From NCBI RefSeq assembly GCF_004000885.1, contig NZ_BIMC01000005.1, forward strand, positions 186,001 through 250,000: DNA of 64,000 bases, in the 5' to 3' direction. This stretch comes from Paenibacillus glucanolyticus NBRC 15330. Its GTDB lineage: Bacteria > Bacillota > Bacilli > Paenibacillales > Paenibacillaceae. The first letter of the stretch is position 1. Every line of letters begins with the position of its first letter. The notes below the pieces were generated by a model. That model saw nothing but the letters and a program-made list of their open reading frames with translations. It did not search any database and was not told the DNA's origin. This document shows positions 7,726 to 15,604 of this stretch, piece by piece. The position numbers and the translations under genes are program-made.

Positions 7726-8180
7726 GCTTTTTCCAACTCGTTCAGTTTCAGCAATCCCCTGTCCGCCAAGGCCAAGGCCAGTTTATAGAACGCCCGGGTG
7801 CGGATCTTCGTATACGTATCCTTGCTGACCGGCGGTTCGAGGATATGGTTGTACACCTTGTAATCAAATACGTCGTCATGCTTCATATACCGTTCCCGGA
7901 TCAGGAGCTGTTCCCGCTCGCCAAGCCGTTCCACAATCGATTCGATGGTCTCGCAATACTGCTTCCTCGCCGCTGGAACATCTACATTATATATAGCGAC
8001 CTTCGCCGTTTGATCCGAGGTTACGTTGGTTGGCCCATGGAACCGTTCCGTGTAGGAAGCGGTGACGCTTACCTCTCTTACTTCGAATGTAATGGTTTTA
8101 TAGATACGATATTTCTCGAATATCGCCTCAACGGCATGCTGGGTTTTTCTGCGATCTAATTCCGGTAAAAATGGATTCAT
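7704..8180 (-). CDS. ArpU-family phage late transcription regulator
   Basis: A 158-residue protein. ATG 8180 follows AAGGGAG by nine bases, so the shorter start is chosen. The middle and C-terminal part (ESIVERLGEREQLLIRERYM, PPVSKDTYTKIRTRAFYKLA) resembles the ArpU family, with a sigma-factor-like helix-turn-helix at the C-terminus. Members act as late-gene activators in Firmicute prophages, a role filled by the sigma-like Xpf in PBSX. It is the only candidate activator for the downstream tail operon. It is divergent from the XRE repressor, with palindromic sites in between. Confidence 0.75.
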   Translation of the reverse strand: MNPFLPELDRRKTQHAVEAIFEKYRIYKTITFEVREVSVTASYTERFHGPTNVTSDQTAKVAIYNVDVPAARKQYCETIESIVERLGEREQLLIRERYMKHDDVFDYKVYNHILEPPVSKDTYTKIRTRAFYKLALALADRGLLKLNELEKAMKSTRS

Positions 8181-8222
8181 TTTAAAACACTCCCTTTTGA
8201 ATGTCATTTTCAAAGTTTAATT

Positions 8223-8273
8223 TGCCATTTGGCAGAAGGTGGTCTCATTCTTACGTTCGTATATTGTTCGTAT
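8223..8273. promoter_or_regulatory. Operator-like elements upstream of the ArpU-type gene
   Basis: A 12-base palindrome TGCCATTTGGCA lies at 8223-8234. Half-site-like TTTGGCAA and GTTGGCAA motifs recur near 8371 and 8402, the latter inside the -35 region of the repressor gene, so these are candidate sites for the XRE repressor. At 8255-8262 and 8266-8273 the minus strand carries the direct repeat ATACGAAC, a motif also present at 7484-7477 upstream of the tail operon. This suggests shared control of both minus-strand units. Confidence 0.45.
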
Positions 8274-8402
8274 TTTTTCATTAATATACCACTATTTGGA
8301 GAGAGACGTAAACCATCAAAAGGGTGAACTTTTCACGAAAATAGGGATCATAACTCTCGTTTTCTTGCCTTTTGGCAATAATCCTCTCTTTTATTTTACC
8401 TG

Positions 8403-8431
8403 TTGGCAAAGATTGTGAATGTGTTTATACT
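8403..8431 (+). promoter_or_regulatory. SigA-type promoter of the XRE repressor gene
   Basis: TTGGCA (8403-8408) and TATACT (8426-8431) are separated by 17 bases and lie 46 bases upstream of the GTG start. The -35 element overlaps a GTTGGCAA half site, which would allow autoregulation. Confidence 0.6.
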
Positions 8432-8476
8432 AGGGGTAGATGTCTCAGATGGACTATGGTGAGGAGTGGCCGGAAC

Positions 8477-8896
8477 GTGGATCACATATTTGGAACATAC
8501 TTGAAAGAGATCAGGGAGGACAAAGGCTGGAGCATCAATCAGCTGGCACACGCCGCTGACATCAGCGGATCACAGATCTCCCGTATCGAGAACGGGCTGC
8601 GGGGCATACCCAAGCCGCAAACCTTGCGCAAGATTGCCGATGCACTTGAAATCCCCTACGAAGAGCTAATGAATAAAGCAGGCTATCTGCCGACGGATGC
8701 CGCACATCAAGATGAAATATCGGCTCCCGCTTGGGCAACCTCCAGGGATAAACGGGATTTTAAGAAAATGCTTGAGGATGACGGAGAGCTGATGTTTGAT
8801 GGCGTCCCTCTGAATGAAGAGGACAAGCAGCGCATCAAGGACGTGCTGACCGGACTGTTCTGGGAAGCCAAACAGATGAACAAACGCAAGAAATAA
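8477..8896 (+). CDS. XRE-family phage repressor
   Basis: A 139-residue protein starting at GTG 8477 behind GAGGAG; an upstream in-frame ATG at 8372 would span the promoter and is rejected. Residues ~4-60 are a classic helix-turn-helix (FGTYLKEIREDKGWSINQLA, SGSQISRIENGLRGIPKPQT). The C-terminal region is acidic and may mediate dimerisation or recognition by the protease. It pairs with the ImmA-type gene downstream, like Xre/XkdA of PBSX or ImmR/ImmA of ICEBs1, in which cleavage or relief of the repressor induces the element. Confidence 0.85.
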   Translation: MDHIFGTYLKEIREDKGWSINQLAHAADISGSQISRIENGLRGIPKPQTLRKIADALEIPYEELMNKAGYLPTDAAHQDEISAPAWATSRDKRDFKKMLEDDGELMFDGVPLNEEDKQRIKDVLTGLFWEAKQMNKRKK

Positions 8897-8973
8897 TCTA
8901 CTAATCTACATAATAAGGAGCTACATACCGATTACTACGATTCAACCAATACCAATATTGCAGGTGAACCGGC

Positions 8974-9399
8974 ATGGATGATCAATTACAACCCGTAATC
9001 CGCCAGCTGATCAAAAAACATCATACCAACTGCCCTTTTGAAATTGCGGCTTCGCTGGGCATACATATTCGATTTGCAGATTTAGGCCAGACGACCAAAG
9101 GGCTGTATTTCCGTAAATTAAGACGGAGATTCATCGTCATTCATAATCAGCTGCCACCACCTTGGCAGCGCTTTGTGTGCGCCCATGAGCTGGGACATGA
9201 TCGTCTCCATAAGGGAATCAGCCGTTTTTTTCTGGAGGAGCATTCCTATTTCAGCCCCGGCAAACTGGAGCGGCAGGCCAACCGTTTTGCCATCGCCCTG
9301 TTGACGGCCAATCTGGCCCCGGGACCGGGAGAATCCTTGCACGAATTCTATCTACGGGCTGGCATCCCACAGGAAATGCTATATTTTTTTAGACTTTAA
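8974..9399 (+). CDS. ImmA/IrrE-type metalloprotease (anti-repressor)
   Basis: A 141-residue protein with the zinc-binding HELGH at residues 71-75, preceded by FVCA and followed by a Glu-containing helix (LERQANRFAIALL) that supplies the third ligand in this family. XkdA and ImmA cleave or inactivate their cognate repressor after DNA damage or signalling. It lies 77 bases after the XRE gene on the same strand, so they are likely co-transcribed. No integrase or early phage gene follows, unlike in complete prophages. Confidence 0.85.
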   Translation: MDDQLQPVIRQLIKKHHTNCPFEIAASLGIHIRFADLGQTTKGLYFRKLRRRFIVIHNQLPPPWQRFVCAHELGHDRLHKGISRFFLEEHSYFSPGKLERQANRFAIALLTANLAPGPGESLHEFYLRAGIPQEMLYFFRL

Positions 9400-9400
9400 T

Positions 9401-9414
9401 CGAACATACGTTCT
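9401..9414 (+). promoter_or_regulatory. Orphan LexA box candidate after the ImmA-type gene
   Basis: CGAACATACGTTCT matches CGAACRNRYGTTCG at 13 of 14 positions and starts two bases after the ImmA-type stop codon. No gene on either strand starts close behind it. It could be the relic of a promoter for early prophage genes that have been lost. Confidence 0.55.
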
Positions 9415-9718
9415 GAATATGTATATCCATATGCCAAAGCTCTAAACAAACTTGAAATCAGACCCTAAAAAGTGACGCGAATGATTTCATTTGCACCGGT
9501 GGTTGTGTTCATACTTTCCTTACATAAAAAGAAATAGACCGTCCTTTGGTCAGGATAGCGGTCTATTTCTGATCGGATTTCCCATAGCAAGGCCGCCCTT
9601 ATAGCGGTACCTTGTATCCCGGGATCGTGTTAGCCCACGGTCCCTCTTACATTCTAAACACATTAGAACGGAGATGATGCACGAATGCCACGCATCGCCT
9701 GAAATACGCTGCTGTCCC
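9415..9718. other. Intergenic region between prophage block and AraC/LysE operon
   Basis: About 300 bases with one recognisable element, the terminator at 9530-9570. No gene with a ribosome binding site was found. This may be the right boundary of the prophage-derived block, but no attachment site repeat was recognised. Confidence 0.4.
9530..9570 (-). terminator. Terminator of the AraC/LysE operon
   Basis: AGAAATAGACCG and CGGTCTATTTCT form a perfect 12-base stem around a 17-base loop; read on the minus strand the stem is followed by TTTT. It lies about 150 bases after the AraC-type stop codon. Confidence 0.75.
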
Positions 9719-10498
9719 TTACTTATCCAGGTGGGACATGTAGTCAAACGCCGTTGTGCCGTACACATTCTTGAAATGCCGGTTCAGATGGGCAAGGTCC
9801 GTGAAGCCACACTGGGTAACAGCCTGATAGACATCCCTGCTGTCCTCGATCAGATGTTTGGCGCGCTCCACTTTGCAGTTCAGATAGTACTGATAAGGCG
9901 AGAGCCCCGTATTCGCTTTAAAGGAACGGATGAACTGATACTTCGACATCCCGAACTCCCCGCTTAATTCGTCCAGCCTTAGAACATGGTCCAGGTGACC
10001 CTGCATCAATTCTTTTGCCTTCCGGGTAAAGATGGTGTCCCTCCTGCCGTCCGGGTTCAGAATATGCTCGTTAAAATGTCCCGCCAAACCCAGCAGCAGC
10101 TCGCTGCTCATTGCCTCCGGTTGACCGGTGAAAATCGACTTTGTCACGTCCAGGATGCTTTGCCGAAGTCCGGCATGATACACAACCGGGGACTGAAAAC
10201 GGACAATATCCTTCTTCTCGATCAATTCCAGGAACAGCTCAGGATGGATGTAGATCATGACATAGTCGATACCCGTCCGTTCCTGCGACCAGCCATCATG
10301 ATTCTGCTCTGGATGGAACAGCATCACCCCGCTTTGGTAGGAAGCCTGCTGACTGCCATCCAGCGAGTATTTCTGAATGCCGCGCAGGGTTACGCCAAGG
10401 GCATACTCCTCGTGGTAATGTTTTTTGTATTTAAAATCAGTCAGGCTCGCGGACAGCGCCGTAATGCCTACCGCTTTTTTATAGATAAACTGCTCCAT
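9719..10498 (-). CDS. AraC-family transcriptional regulator
   Basis: A 259-residue protein with an N-terminal cupin-type sensor domain (HYHEEYALGVTLRGIQKY, GVMLFHPEQNHDGW) and a C-terminal AraC DNA-binding domain from ~residue 160 with two helix-turn-helix units (LDELSGEFGMSKYQFIRSFK; VYQAVTQCGFTDLAHLNRHF). It starts at ATG 10498 behind AGGGGTG, seven bases after the LysE-type stop. The pairing suggests it controls the exporter in response to an exported amino acid or amine. Ligand unknown. Confidence 0.85.
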   Translation of the reverse strand: MEQFIYKKAVGITALSASLTDFKYKKHYHEEYALGVTLRGIQKYSLDGSQQASYQSGVMLFHPEQNHDGWSQERTGIDYVMIYIHPELFLELIEKKDIVRFQSPVVYHAGLRQSILDVTKSIFTGQPEAMSSELLLGLAGHFNEHILNPDGRRDTIFTRKAKELMQGHLDHVLRLDELSGEFGMSKYQFIRSFKANTGLSPYQYYLNCKVERAKHLIEDSRDVYQAVTQCGFTDLAHLNRHFKNVYGTTAFDYMSHLDK

Positions 10499-10505
10499 CT
10501 TTCCA

Positions 10506-11102
10506 TCACCCCTTTATGAGCTCCGGTATGCCAGATACGACGATAGCCGAATACAGCAGAAACAAAGCCAGAATCGTGTTGGTCGTTCTCCGATATTTTT
10601 GCATAATTCCTTGAAAAAGGCTACCGCACACCGCCCAGGTCATGTACGCAGACAGCCCGATTAGTGATACCGCAACAACAAACGCAGAGATGACAGGGCC
10701 TGCCGTATAATATGGCATGACATAACTTGGAATGACCGTGAGGGTGAACAGCACCACCTTCGGATTGAGAAACTGCATAAGAAAACCGGATGTGAAGGAT
10801 GTCGTTTGGTTACCGGACGACTTGGATACATCCATGGTATACACTTGATACGCAAGATACAGCATAAACAGGCAGCCCGCAATTCGCAGCACCGGCAGAA
10901 TGAAAGGCATGCTGGACGTCAGCAATTGACCTAACACAACCGAAGCGACAATTAATAGGAAAAAGGCAATCGATGCTCCGGCAATGTAGCGCAGCGTCTT
11001 TTTCATGCCGGAATTTTGAACAGAGGCCAAGATGACGATATTCGCTGGCCCCGGCGAGAACGCCACAATGACACAGTAAATAAAAAACGACGAAAGGTTC
11101 AT
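10506..11102 (-). CDS. LysE/RhtB-family amino acid exporter
   Basis: A 198-residue membrane protein with about six hydrophobic segments and the family signature near the N-terminus (VAFSPGPANIVILASVQNSG). LysE/RhtB proteins export amino acids or their derivatives by proton exchange. ATG 11102 follows AAGGAG by eight bases. It is the first gene of a two-gene unit with the AraC-type regulator downstream. The substrate cannot be told from sequence. Confidence 0.87.
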   Translation of the reverse strand: MNLSSFFIYCVIVAFSPGPANIVILASVQNSGMKKTLRYIAGASIAFFLLIVASVVLGQLLTSSMPFILPVLRIAGCLFMLYLAYQVYTMDVSKSSGNQTTSFTSGFLMQFLNPKVVLFTLTVIPSYVMPYYTAGPVISAFVVAVSLIGLSAYMTWAVCGSLFQGIMQKYRRTTNTILALFLLYSAIVVSGIPELIKG

Positions 11103-11246
11103 GATGATAGCTCCTTACAAAGGAATTTCCTTTGCCATTATAGAGCCGGTTGCGCTGCGGGGCATAGTACATTATTGCAGCAGAACAAGAGCCGCACCAA
11201 GCACTTGGCACAGCTCTTCTCTAAGAATCCTATATGGTTGACGCAC

Positions 11247-11606
11247 TTAGTTGCCGGACTGATGAATCCTTGGCTGTTCCTGCGCATGCGCGCTGCCTGA
11301 CAAATTCAGCAGCACTACACCCGCAATTATAAGCAGGATGGAGAAGACCTTCAATCCATTGATCTGCTCCGCAAAAAACATATATCCGATAAGCGTAATA
11401 ATAAGAATGCCAAGACCTGACCAAATCGCATATGCCACCGAGATTTCAATCTGCTTCAGACTCAGCGTCAGAAAGCTCAGGCTGCAGATGTAGAATACAA
11501 CCAGCAGAACGCTGGGCAGCGGTTTGCTGAACCCTTCCGACAGTTTCATATTCAGGGTACCCGCCACCTCAAACACAATCGCCAAACCTAAATACAACCA
11601 ATGCAT
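11247..11606 (-). CDS. SMR-family multidrug efflux protein (Qac/EmrE type)
   Basis: A 119-residue protein with four hydrophobic helices. Glu13 in the first helix (LAIVFEVAGTLNMKLSEGF) matches the essential proton/drug-binding glutamate of EmrE, and AYAIWSGLGI in helix 3 is characteristic of the Qac branch. It exports cationic compounds as a dimer. ATG 11606 follows GGAGGGG by ~10 bases and four bases after the TetR stop, so the pair is an operon. The ~20-residue polar C-terminal tail (AHAQEQPRIHQSGN) exceeds the usual length of the family. Confidence 0.88.
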   Translation of the reverse strand: MHWLYLGLAIVFEVAGTLNMKLSEGFSKPLPSVLLVVFYICSLSFLTLSLKQIEISVAYAIWSGLGILIITLIGYMFFAEQINGLKVFSILLIIAGVVLLNLSGSAHAQEQPRIHQSGN

Positions 11607-11610
11607 AATC

Positions 11611-12180
11611 TTACGACCCCTCCCGTTTATCCGCGGCGATGCCAAACAGTAATATGTCCATGATGGACTCCAGCAGTTCTCCCAGCGGCAATTGATGCTT
11701 AACCGTCGCTCTCGAGTCATAAATCTGATGAAGCGACCCGAGGTACAGATCAATGAACACCGGCAGATGGATTCTCTTTAGACTTCCTTCCGCCATCCCC
11801 TGCTCCATCAGCTCGCTGACAATACCCCATTCTTCTCTGAAAAAGGTGTCCAGCTTCTCCCATTGCGGATAATGCGACCGTTTCAAATCCGGCAGCATCC
11901 CCAAATCCATCTTCTCCATCTCCTGAGGCAGACAGATCAGAATTTGGCGAAGCTTCTCCGGAATGGTAAGCTCCTCATCCGCTGCAATGTCACGTTCCTG
12001 TTCCTGGATATGCCGGATCATTCCATCAATGATATGTTCAACAATCTCTTCCTTGGAAGAGAAATGCTCATAAATCGTCCGTTTGCTGATGGCAAGTTCT
12101 CGGGCCAGGTCACTAACGGTGAAGGTGAAGCCCTGCCGCTGAATCAATCGCATCGTTTCATTCAATATTCGCTCACGCAA
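11611..12180 (-). CDS. TetR-family regulator of the SMR pump
   Basis: A 189-residue protein. TTG 12180 is chosen because GGGGGAG lies seven bases upstream; the frame opens ten codons earlier at another TTG. Residues ~5-50 are the TetR helix-turn-helix (RLIQRQGFTFTVSDLARELA, SKRTIYEHFSSKEEIV). The C-terminal two thirds form the ligand-binding helical domain. It is the first gene of the operon with the SMR gene. A perfect inverted repeat lies 20 bases upstream and should be its own operator. Confidence 0.87.
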   Translation of the reverse strand: MRERILNETMRLIQRQGFTFTVSDLARELAISKRTIYEHFSSKEEIVEHIIDGMIRHIQEQERDIAADEELTIPEKLRQILICLPQEMEKMDLGMLPDLKRSHYPQWEKLDTFFREEWGIVSELMEQGMAEGSLKRIHLPVFIDLYLGSLHQIYDSRATVKHQLPLGELLESIMDILLFGIAADKREGS

Positions 12181-12200
12181 GTGAATACTCCCCCACTTCC

Positions 12201-12226
12201 GGTACTGCAAATACTATATCAGTACC
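12201..12226. promoter_or_regulatory. Operator palindrome of the TetR/SMR operon
   Basis: GGTACTG (12201-12207) and CAGTACC (12220-12226) are perfect inverted repeats with a 12-base AT-rich spacer, and extra TACTG-like half sites flank them (ACAGTATTATAAC). A TATAAT lies just upstream on the minus strand. The position directly before the regulator gene suggests autorepression relieved by a pump substrate. Confidence 0.6.
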
Positions 12227-12328
12227 AACAGTATTATAACGCCAAACTCGGCATTAAATCCAGACATCCTTACAAAAATATGACGTATGGCCTTTTTCCA
12301 CACTCAGGTATAGCCTTGAAATCCCACC

Positions 12329-12374
12329 AAAAAAAGATATCCCAAAAGGTCCATAAAGACCCTTCAGGATATCC
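12329..12374 (-). terminator. Terminator of the ykoEDC operon
   Basis: On the minus strand GATATCC pairs with GGATATC around an inner AAGGGTC/GGACCTT arm, followed by seven Ts. It begins about 30 bases after the ykoC stop codon. Confidence 0.75.
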
Positions 12375-12404
12375 CCGGCTTAGTTGCTGCAAAATGAATT
12401 CTTC

Positions 12405-13211
12405 TTAATCAAAGCGCACATCGCCAATCCCGAACCACGGAAAATACCCGGCTGCCACATAAGCGCAGCAGGCTGCGGCCGCCAGCAAGCCGATCACCAG
12501 CAGATCATACCGCGAATAACGTGACGGATAATAATACGTCCGGGCCTTCACCTGGTCCCCGTTAAACTGCTTCGCTTCCATTGCCGCAGCCACCCGGTGT
12601 GCCCGGCGGATGCTCTGCGCCAGCAGCGGCACCACGTACATCCCCGCACGGTTGACCATGTTACGCACGCCCCGAATCGGGCGAACTCCCCTTACTTTCA
12701 AGGCTTGACGGCGAATCACAAACTCCTCCCACACCATGGGCAGAAGCCGTATCGAAGCCATGAAGCTGTACGCATACTTGGGCGCAAGCCGCAGCTTCTG
12801 CATCAGGCTGTAGAATAAATCCACGGAGGACGTTGTCGTTACAAGGAGCAGTCCCTCCGAGGCAAAAGCAATCCCCTTAAACCCCAGATGCAGTCCCCGG
12901 TAGAAGCTTTCTTCCGATACCCGGAACAACCCCCACTCCCACCAGAGAGTCTCCCCTTTGCCGAACAGCATCATGGAAGAGGACGAAGATATAAAGGCAA
13001 GCAGAAACGGAATGAAGAAGAGTAGCATCTTCCACGGTTTAACCCCACTCAGCACCACCAGACAGACCATAAATACCAGTGCCTGATACATCATGAAATC
13101 CAGATCATGGGTCAGCACCGTCATGAAAAAGAGGGCAAAAATAAGGCCGAGCTTCACCACCGGATTGGCCCGGTGCAGCCAGGTGATCCGTACAGGGTTC
13201 CATATATTCAT
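12405..13211 (-). CDS. ykoC: ECF transporter T component of the thiamine-precursor system (YkoC-like)
   Basis: A 268-residue membrane protein with several hydrophobic segments at the N-terminus and a cytoplasmic-coupling region carrying the EcfT signatures (MVWEEFVIRRQALKVRGVRP; LAQSIRRAHRVAAAMEAKQF), including the Ala-Arg-Gly-type motifs that dock to the ATPases. It overlaps the ATPase gene by four bases. With ykoE and ykoD it forms a complete ECF importer. The order E-D-C under a TPP riboswitch matches the B. subtilis ykoFEDC operon, except that no ykoF is present in the operon here. Confidence 0.88.
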   Translation of the reverse strand: MNIWNPVRITWLHRANPVVKLGLIFALFFMTVLTHDLDFMMYQALVFMVCLVVLSGVKPWKMLLFFIPFLLAFISSSSSMMLFGKGETLWWEWGLFRVSEESFYRGLHLGFKGIAFASEGLLLVTTTSSVDLFYSLMQKLRLAPKYAYSFMASIRLLPMVWEEFVIRRQALKVRGVRPIRGVRNMVNRAGMYVVPLLAQSIRRAHRVAAAMEAKQFNGDQVKARTYYYPSRYSRYDLLVIGLLAAAACCAYVAAGYFPWFGIGDVRFD

Positions 13212-14896
13212 GAATTCACCCCCGTGAGGTGAGCTGCGCTTGCGGAGGAGGGATCGTAGGATTCTCCGGCCCGGTTCAATCCATCATCCTCCTGCCGGGA
13301 TTCCGCTCCGGTACACAAGCGGGGGGAAGCCATGCTCGAGGTCAGCTGACCTTCGCGAATTTCCCATATATGCGTGGCGACCCGCTGCGCAATCTCCATC
13401 TCATGGGTCACCATGAGAATGGCGGTTCCCGTACGGCGCAGCCGCTCGCACATCTCCAGAATCGCAAACGTATTCCGCGCGTCCTGACCGAAGGTCGGCT
13501 CATCCAGGAGCAGAACTTCCGGCTGTCTGGCCATCGCAGTGGCAACGCTTAAGCGCCGCTTCTGACCGGTTGACAGCTGATAGGGATGCCTGTTCTCCAT
13601 TCCGCTTAGTCCGAAGCGTTCGAGACAGCGATCGGCTTGGGCCTTCGCTTCCTCCGCAGGCATGTTATCCACCAGCAAGGAGTAAACAACCTCGTCGCCA
13701 ATACGCTCCGTCAGAAACTGAAGCTCCGGATTCTGAAACACGAATCCGATTTGACGGAGCTGCTGCTCTCTCTTCTTCCGCACCTTTCTCGCCTTGCCTT
13801 GCACAACCTCTTCCCCGCAGAGCACGTAGGTCCCTTGCGCGCGCAGCAGTCCCATCAGACTGAGAAGAAACGAGCTTTTCCCCGCTCCGTTCGGCCCTAC
13901 CACCGCAATAAATTCTGCCCGATAAACTTCTGCCGAAGGGAGAGAAATCACAGGTTTATCCCATCTCAGTCCCTTAAAATCCTCTAAACGGATCACAGGC
14001 TCCCCATCTAAAGGGTAAGGCAGGGCAGCCTCGTGCAGGAGATTCCCCAGATCTTCGCCATAGGCATCAACCGGAGCAAACAATTCCCGGCCGGCCCGGG
14101 TCTGAGCATAATCTTCCCACACGCCGGGATACCAGATTCCATAGGATTTAAGCTCGCACTCATACTTAGCAAATACTGCCGCCGGCGGTCCATCGCCCAG
14201 AATAACGCCATCCGGACTGAACAGAACGACACGATCCACGTATTTCGCCATCTCTTCGATCCGGTGCTCGACGATGATCAGTGTACGTCCTTCCGATACG
14301 GATTTCACCGCATCCCAGATCTGCTCCCGTCCTTCCGGGTCAAGCAGTGCGGACGGCTCGTCAAGGAACAGCACCTCCGGCTCCAGCAGCAGGGCGGAAG
14401 CCAGCGCCAGCCTCTGCTTCATCCCTTGCGACAGATGGCCGATCGGCAGATGAAGCTCCTCCAAATTCAGCCCCACCTCATGCAGCGCCGCTTGCATCCG
14501 TTCCTTCATCTCGTCTCGGGGAATACTCAGATTCTCCAGTACAAAGGCCAGCTCCTCATCCACATACGGCATGCAAAACTGCGTATCCGGGTCTTGAAAT
14601 ACGTATCCCCAGGAGCGCGGGACAATCTGTGCCTCACACTTCATCGGCACCTCCGTAGCGCGGGGAATCATTCCGCTAAGCACCTGGAGCAGCGTGGATT
14701 TGCCGCATCCGCTCGGACCAAGCAGCAGCACCTTTTCCCCGCGGGCTGCCGAGAACGAGAGATCTTTGAACATCAGCCTCTCTTCCCCGGGATACTTCAA
14801 GCGCAGTCCCTCCACCTGCACAGCCTGCTCCTGTTGAACCTCAGCGGACTGAGCCGGAAATAGGCTTACCGTGGCATTAGACATGGCGCGCATCAT
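13208..14896 (-). CDS. ykoD: Double ATPase (A-A' fused) of the thiamine-precursor ECF transporter (YkoD-like)
   Basis: A 562-residue protein with two ABC ATPase domains in one chain. Domain 1 has GPSGCGKST, signature LSQGMKQRLALA and Walker B VLFLDEPSALLDP. Domain 2 has GPNGAGKSS, LSTGQKRRLSVA and VLLLDEPTFGQD. It drives uptake together with the T and S components. The frame overlaps ykoE by 20 bases if ATG 14896 is used; ATG 14884 (MSNATVSL) would give an eight-base overlap and is equally likely. Neither start has a clear ribosome binding site, consistent with translational coupling. Confidence 0.9.
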   Translation of the reverse strand: MMRAMSNATVSLFPAQSAEVQQEQAVQVEGLRLKYPGEERLMFKDLSFSAARGEKVLLLGPSGCGKSTLLQVLSGMIPRATEVPMKCEAQIVPRSWGYVFQDPDTQFCMPYVDEELAFVLENLSIPRDEMKERMQAALHEVGLNLEELHLPIGHLSQGMKQRLALASALLLEPEVLFLDEPSALLDPEGREQIWDAVKSVSEGRTLIIVEHRIEEMAKYVDRVVLFSPDGVILGDGPPAAVFAKYECELKSYGIWYPGVWEDYAQTRAGRELFAPVDAYGEDLGNLLHEAALPYPLDGEPVIRLEDFKGLRWDKPVISLPSAEVYRAEFIAVVGPNGAGKSSFLLSLMGLLRAQGTYVLCGEEVVQGKARKVRKKREQQLRQIGFVFQNPELQFLTERIGDEVVYSLLVDNMPAEEAKAQADRCLERFGLSGMENRHPYQLSTGQKRRLSVATAMARQPEVLLLDEPTFGQDARNTFAILEMCERLRRTGTAILMVTHEMEIAQRVATHIWEIREGQLTSSMASPRLCTGAESRQEDDGLNRAGESYDPSSASAAHLTGVNS

Positions 14897-15506
14897 CCAG
14901 CGCTTCGTAATCCTTCTTCGATGCGGGACGCAGCAGAGACGTTACGCCTGTGCGATCCAGCGCCTTGGCCAAGAGCAGCATTAACAGACCTGCAATAACT
15001 GCACCGCTGATTACCCGCATACCGTATTTGGCCAGGAACATCCATGTCTGCAGATCATCCGTATAGCTGTAATAAAAGTCCATCATCATCGAACCGATGG
15101 CCGCTCCGGCCCCGGCAATCACCAAGGTCCACGCTGAGGTACTCCGATAGCGGAACGCCGCGAATACCAACTCTGCCCCCAGTCCTTGAATCAAGCCATA
15201 TAACAATAGAGTCAATCCCCAGCCGCTGCCAAACAGCACCTCCACGTGGGCCGCAGCCACTTCCGCGATGATGGCCACGCCCGGCTTGCGAATTAACAAA
15301 TAAGCCAGCGTAGCTGCCGCAAACCACATGCCGTAGAGCAGCTCATCCGCTTCAAAAAACAACGGTTTAAAAAGATTATAGACCGACCCCCAGAAGTGAT
15401 AAATCACGCCAAACACAAGCGATACCAGCACCGTCACCAAAATATCGCTTAACCGCAGCCCTCTTCTGGGCTGAACCCCCAACTTCTCTTGCATTGATGT
15501 TCCCAT
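14877..15506 (-). CDS. ykoE: ECF substrate-binding component for a thiamine precursor (YkoE-like)
   Basis: A 209-residue membrane protein with about five to six hydrophobic helices (LVSLVFGVIYHFWGSVYNLF, YLLIRKPGVAIIAEVAAAHV, LTLLLYGLIQGLGAELVFAA). It fits the YkoE S component, predicted in Bacillus to bind hydroxymethylpyrimidine or a related thiamine precursor. It is the first gene of the operon, behind the TPP riboswitch, which confirms the thiamine link. The leader runs ~45 bases from the terminator hairpin to ATG 15506. Confidence 0.88.
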   Translation of the reverse strand: MGTSMQEKLGVQPRRGLRLSDILVTVLVSLVFGVIYHFWGSVYNLFKPLFFEADELLYGMWFAAATLAYLLIRKPGVAIIAEVAAAHVEVLFGSGWGLTLLLYGLIQGLGAELVFAAFRYRSTSAWTLVIAGAGAAIGSMMMDFYYSYTDDLQTWMFLAKYGMRVISGAVIAGLLMLLLAKALDRTGVTSLLRPASKKDYEALDDARHV

Positions 15507-15551
15507 AACAACCTGTACCCCTCTCCACCGCTATTTTTGTGTAAACACAAC

Positions 15552-15581
15552 AAAAAACCGTCTGGAAAAACGCGCAGACGG
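15552..15581 (-). terminator. Expression-platform terminator of the TPP riboswitch
   Basis: On the minus strand CCGTCTG and CAGACGG form a perfect seven-base stem followed by TTTTTT. It lies between the aptamer and ykoE, so TPP binding would favour termination. Confidence 0.85.
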
Positions 15582-15604
15582 AAAAATAGGCCCTATGTAG
15601 GCAG

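Noticed and set aside
8255..8273. LexA box upstream of the ArpU-type gene
   Set aside because: The CGAAC halves are in direct orientation with the wrong spacing; LexA needs CGAAC-N4-GTTCG.
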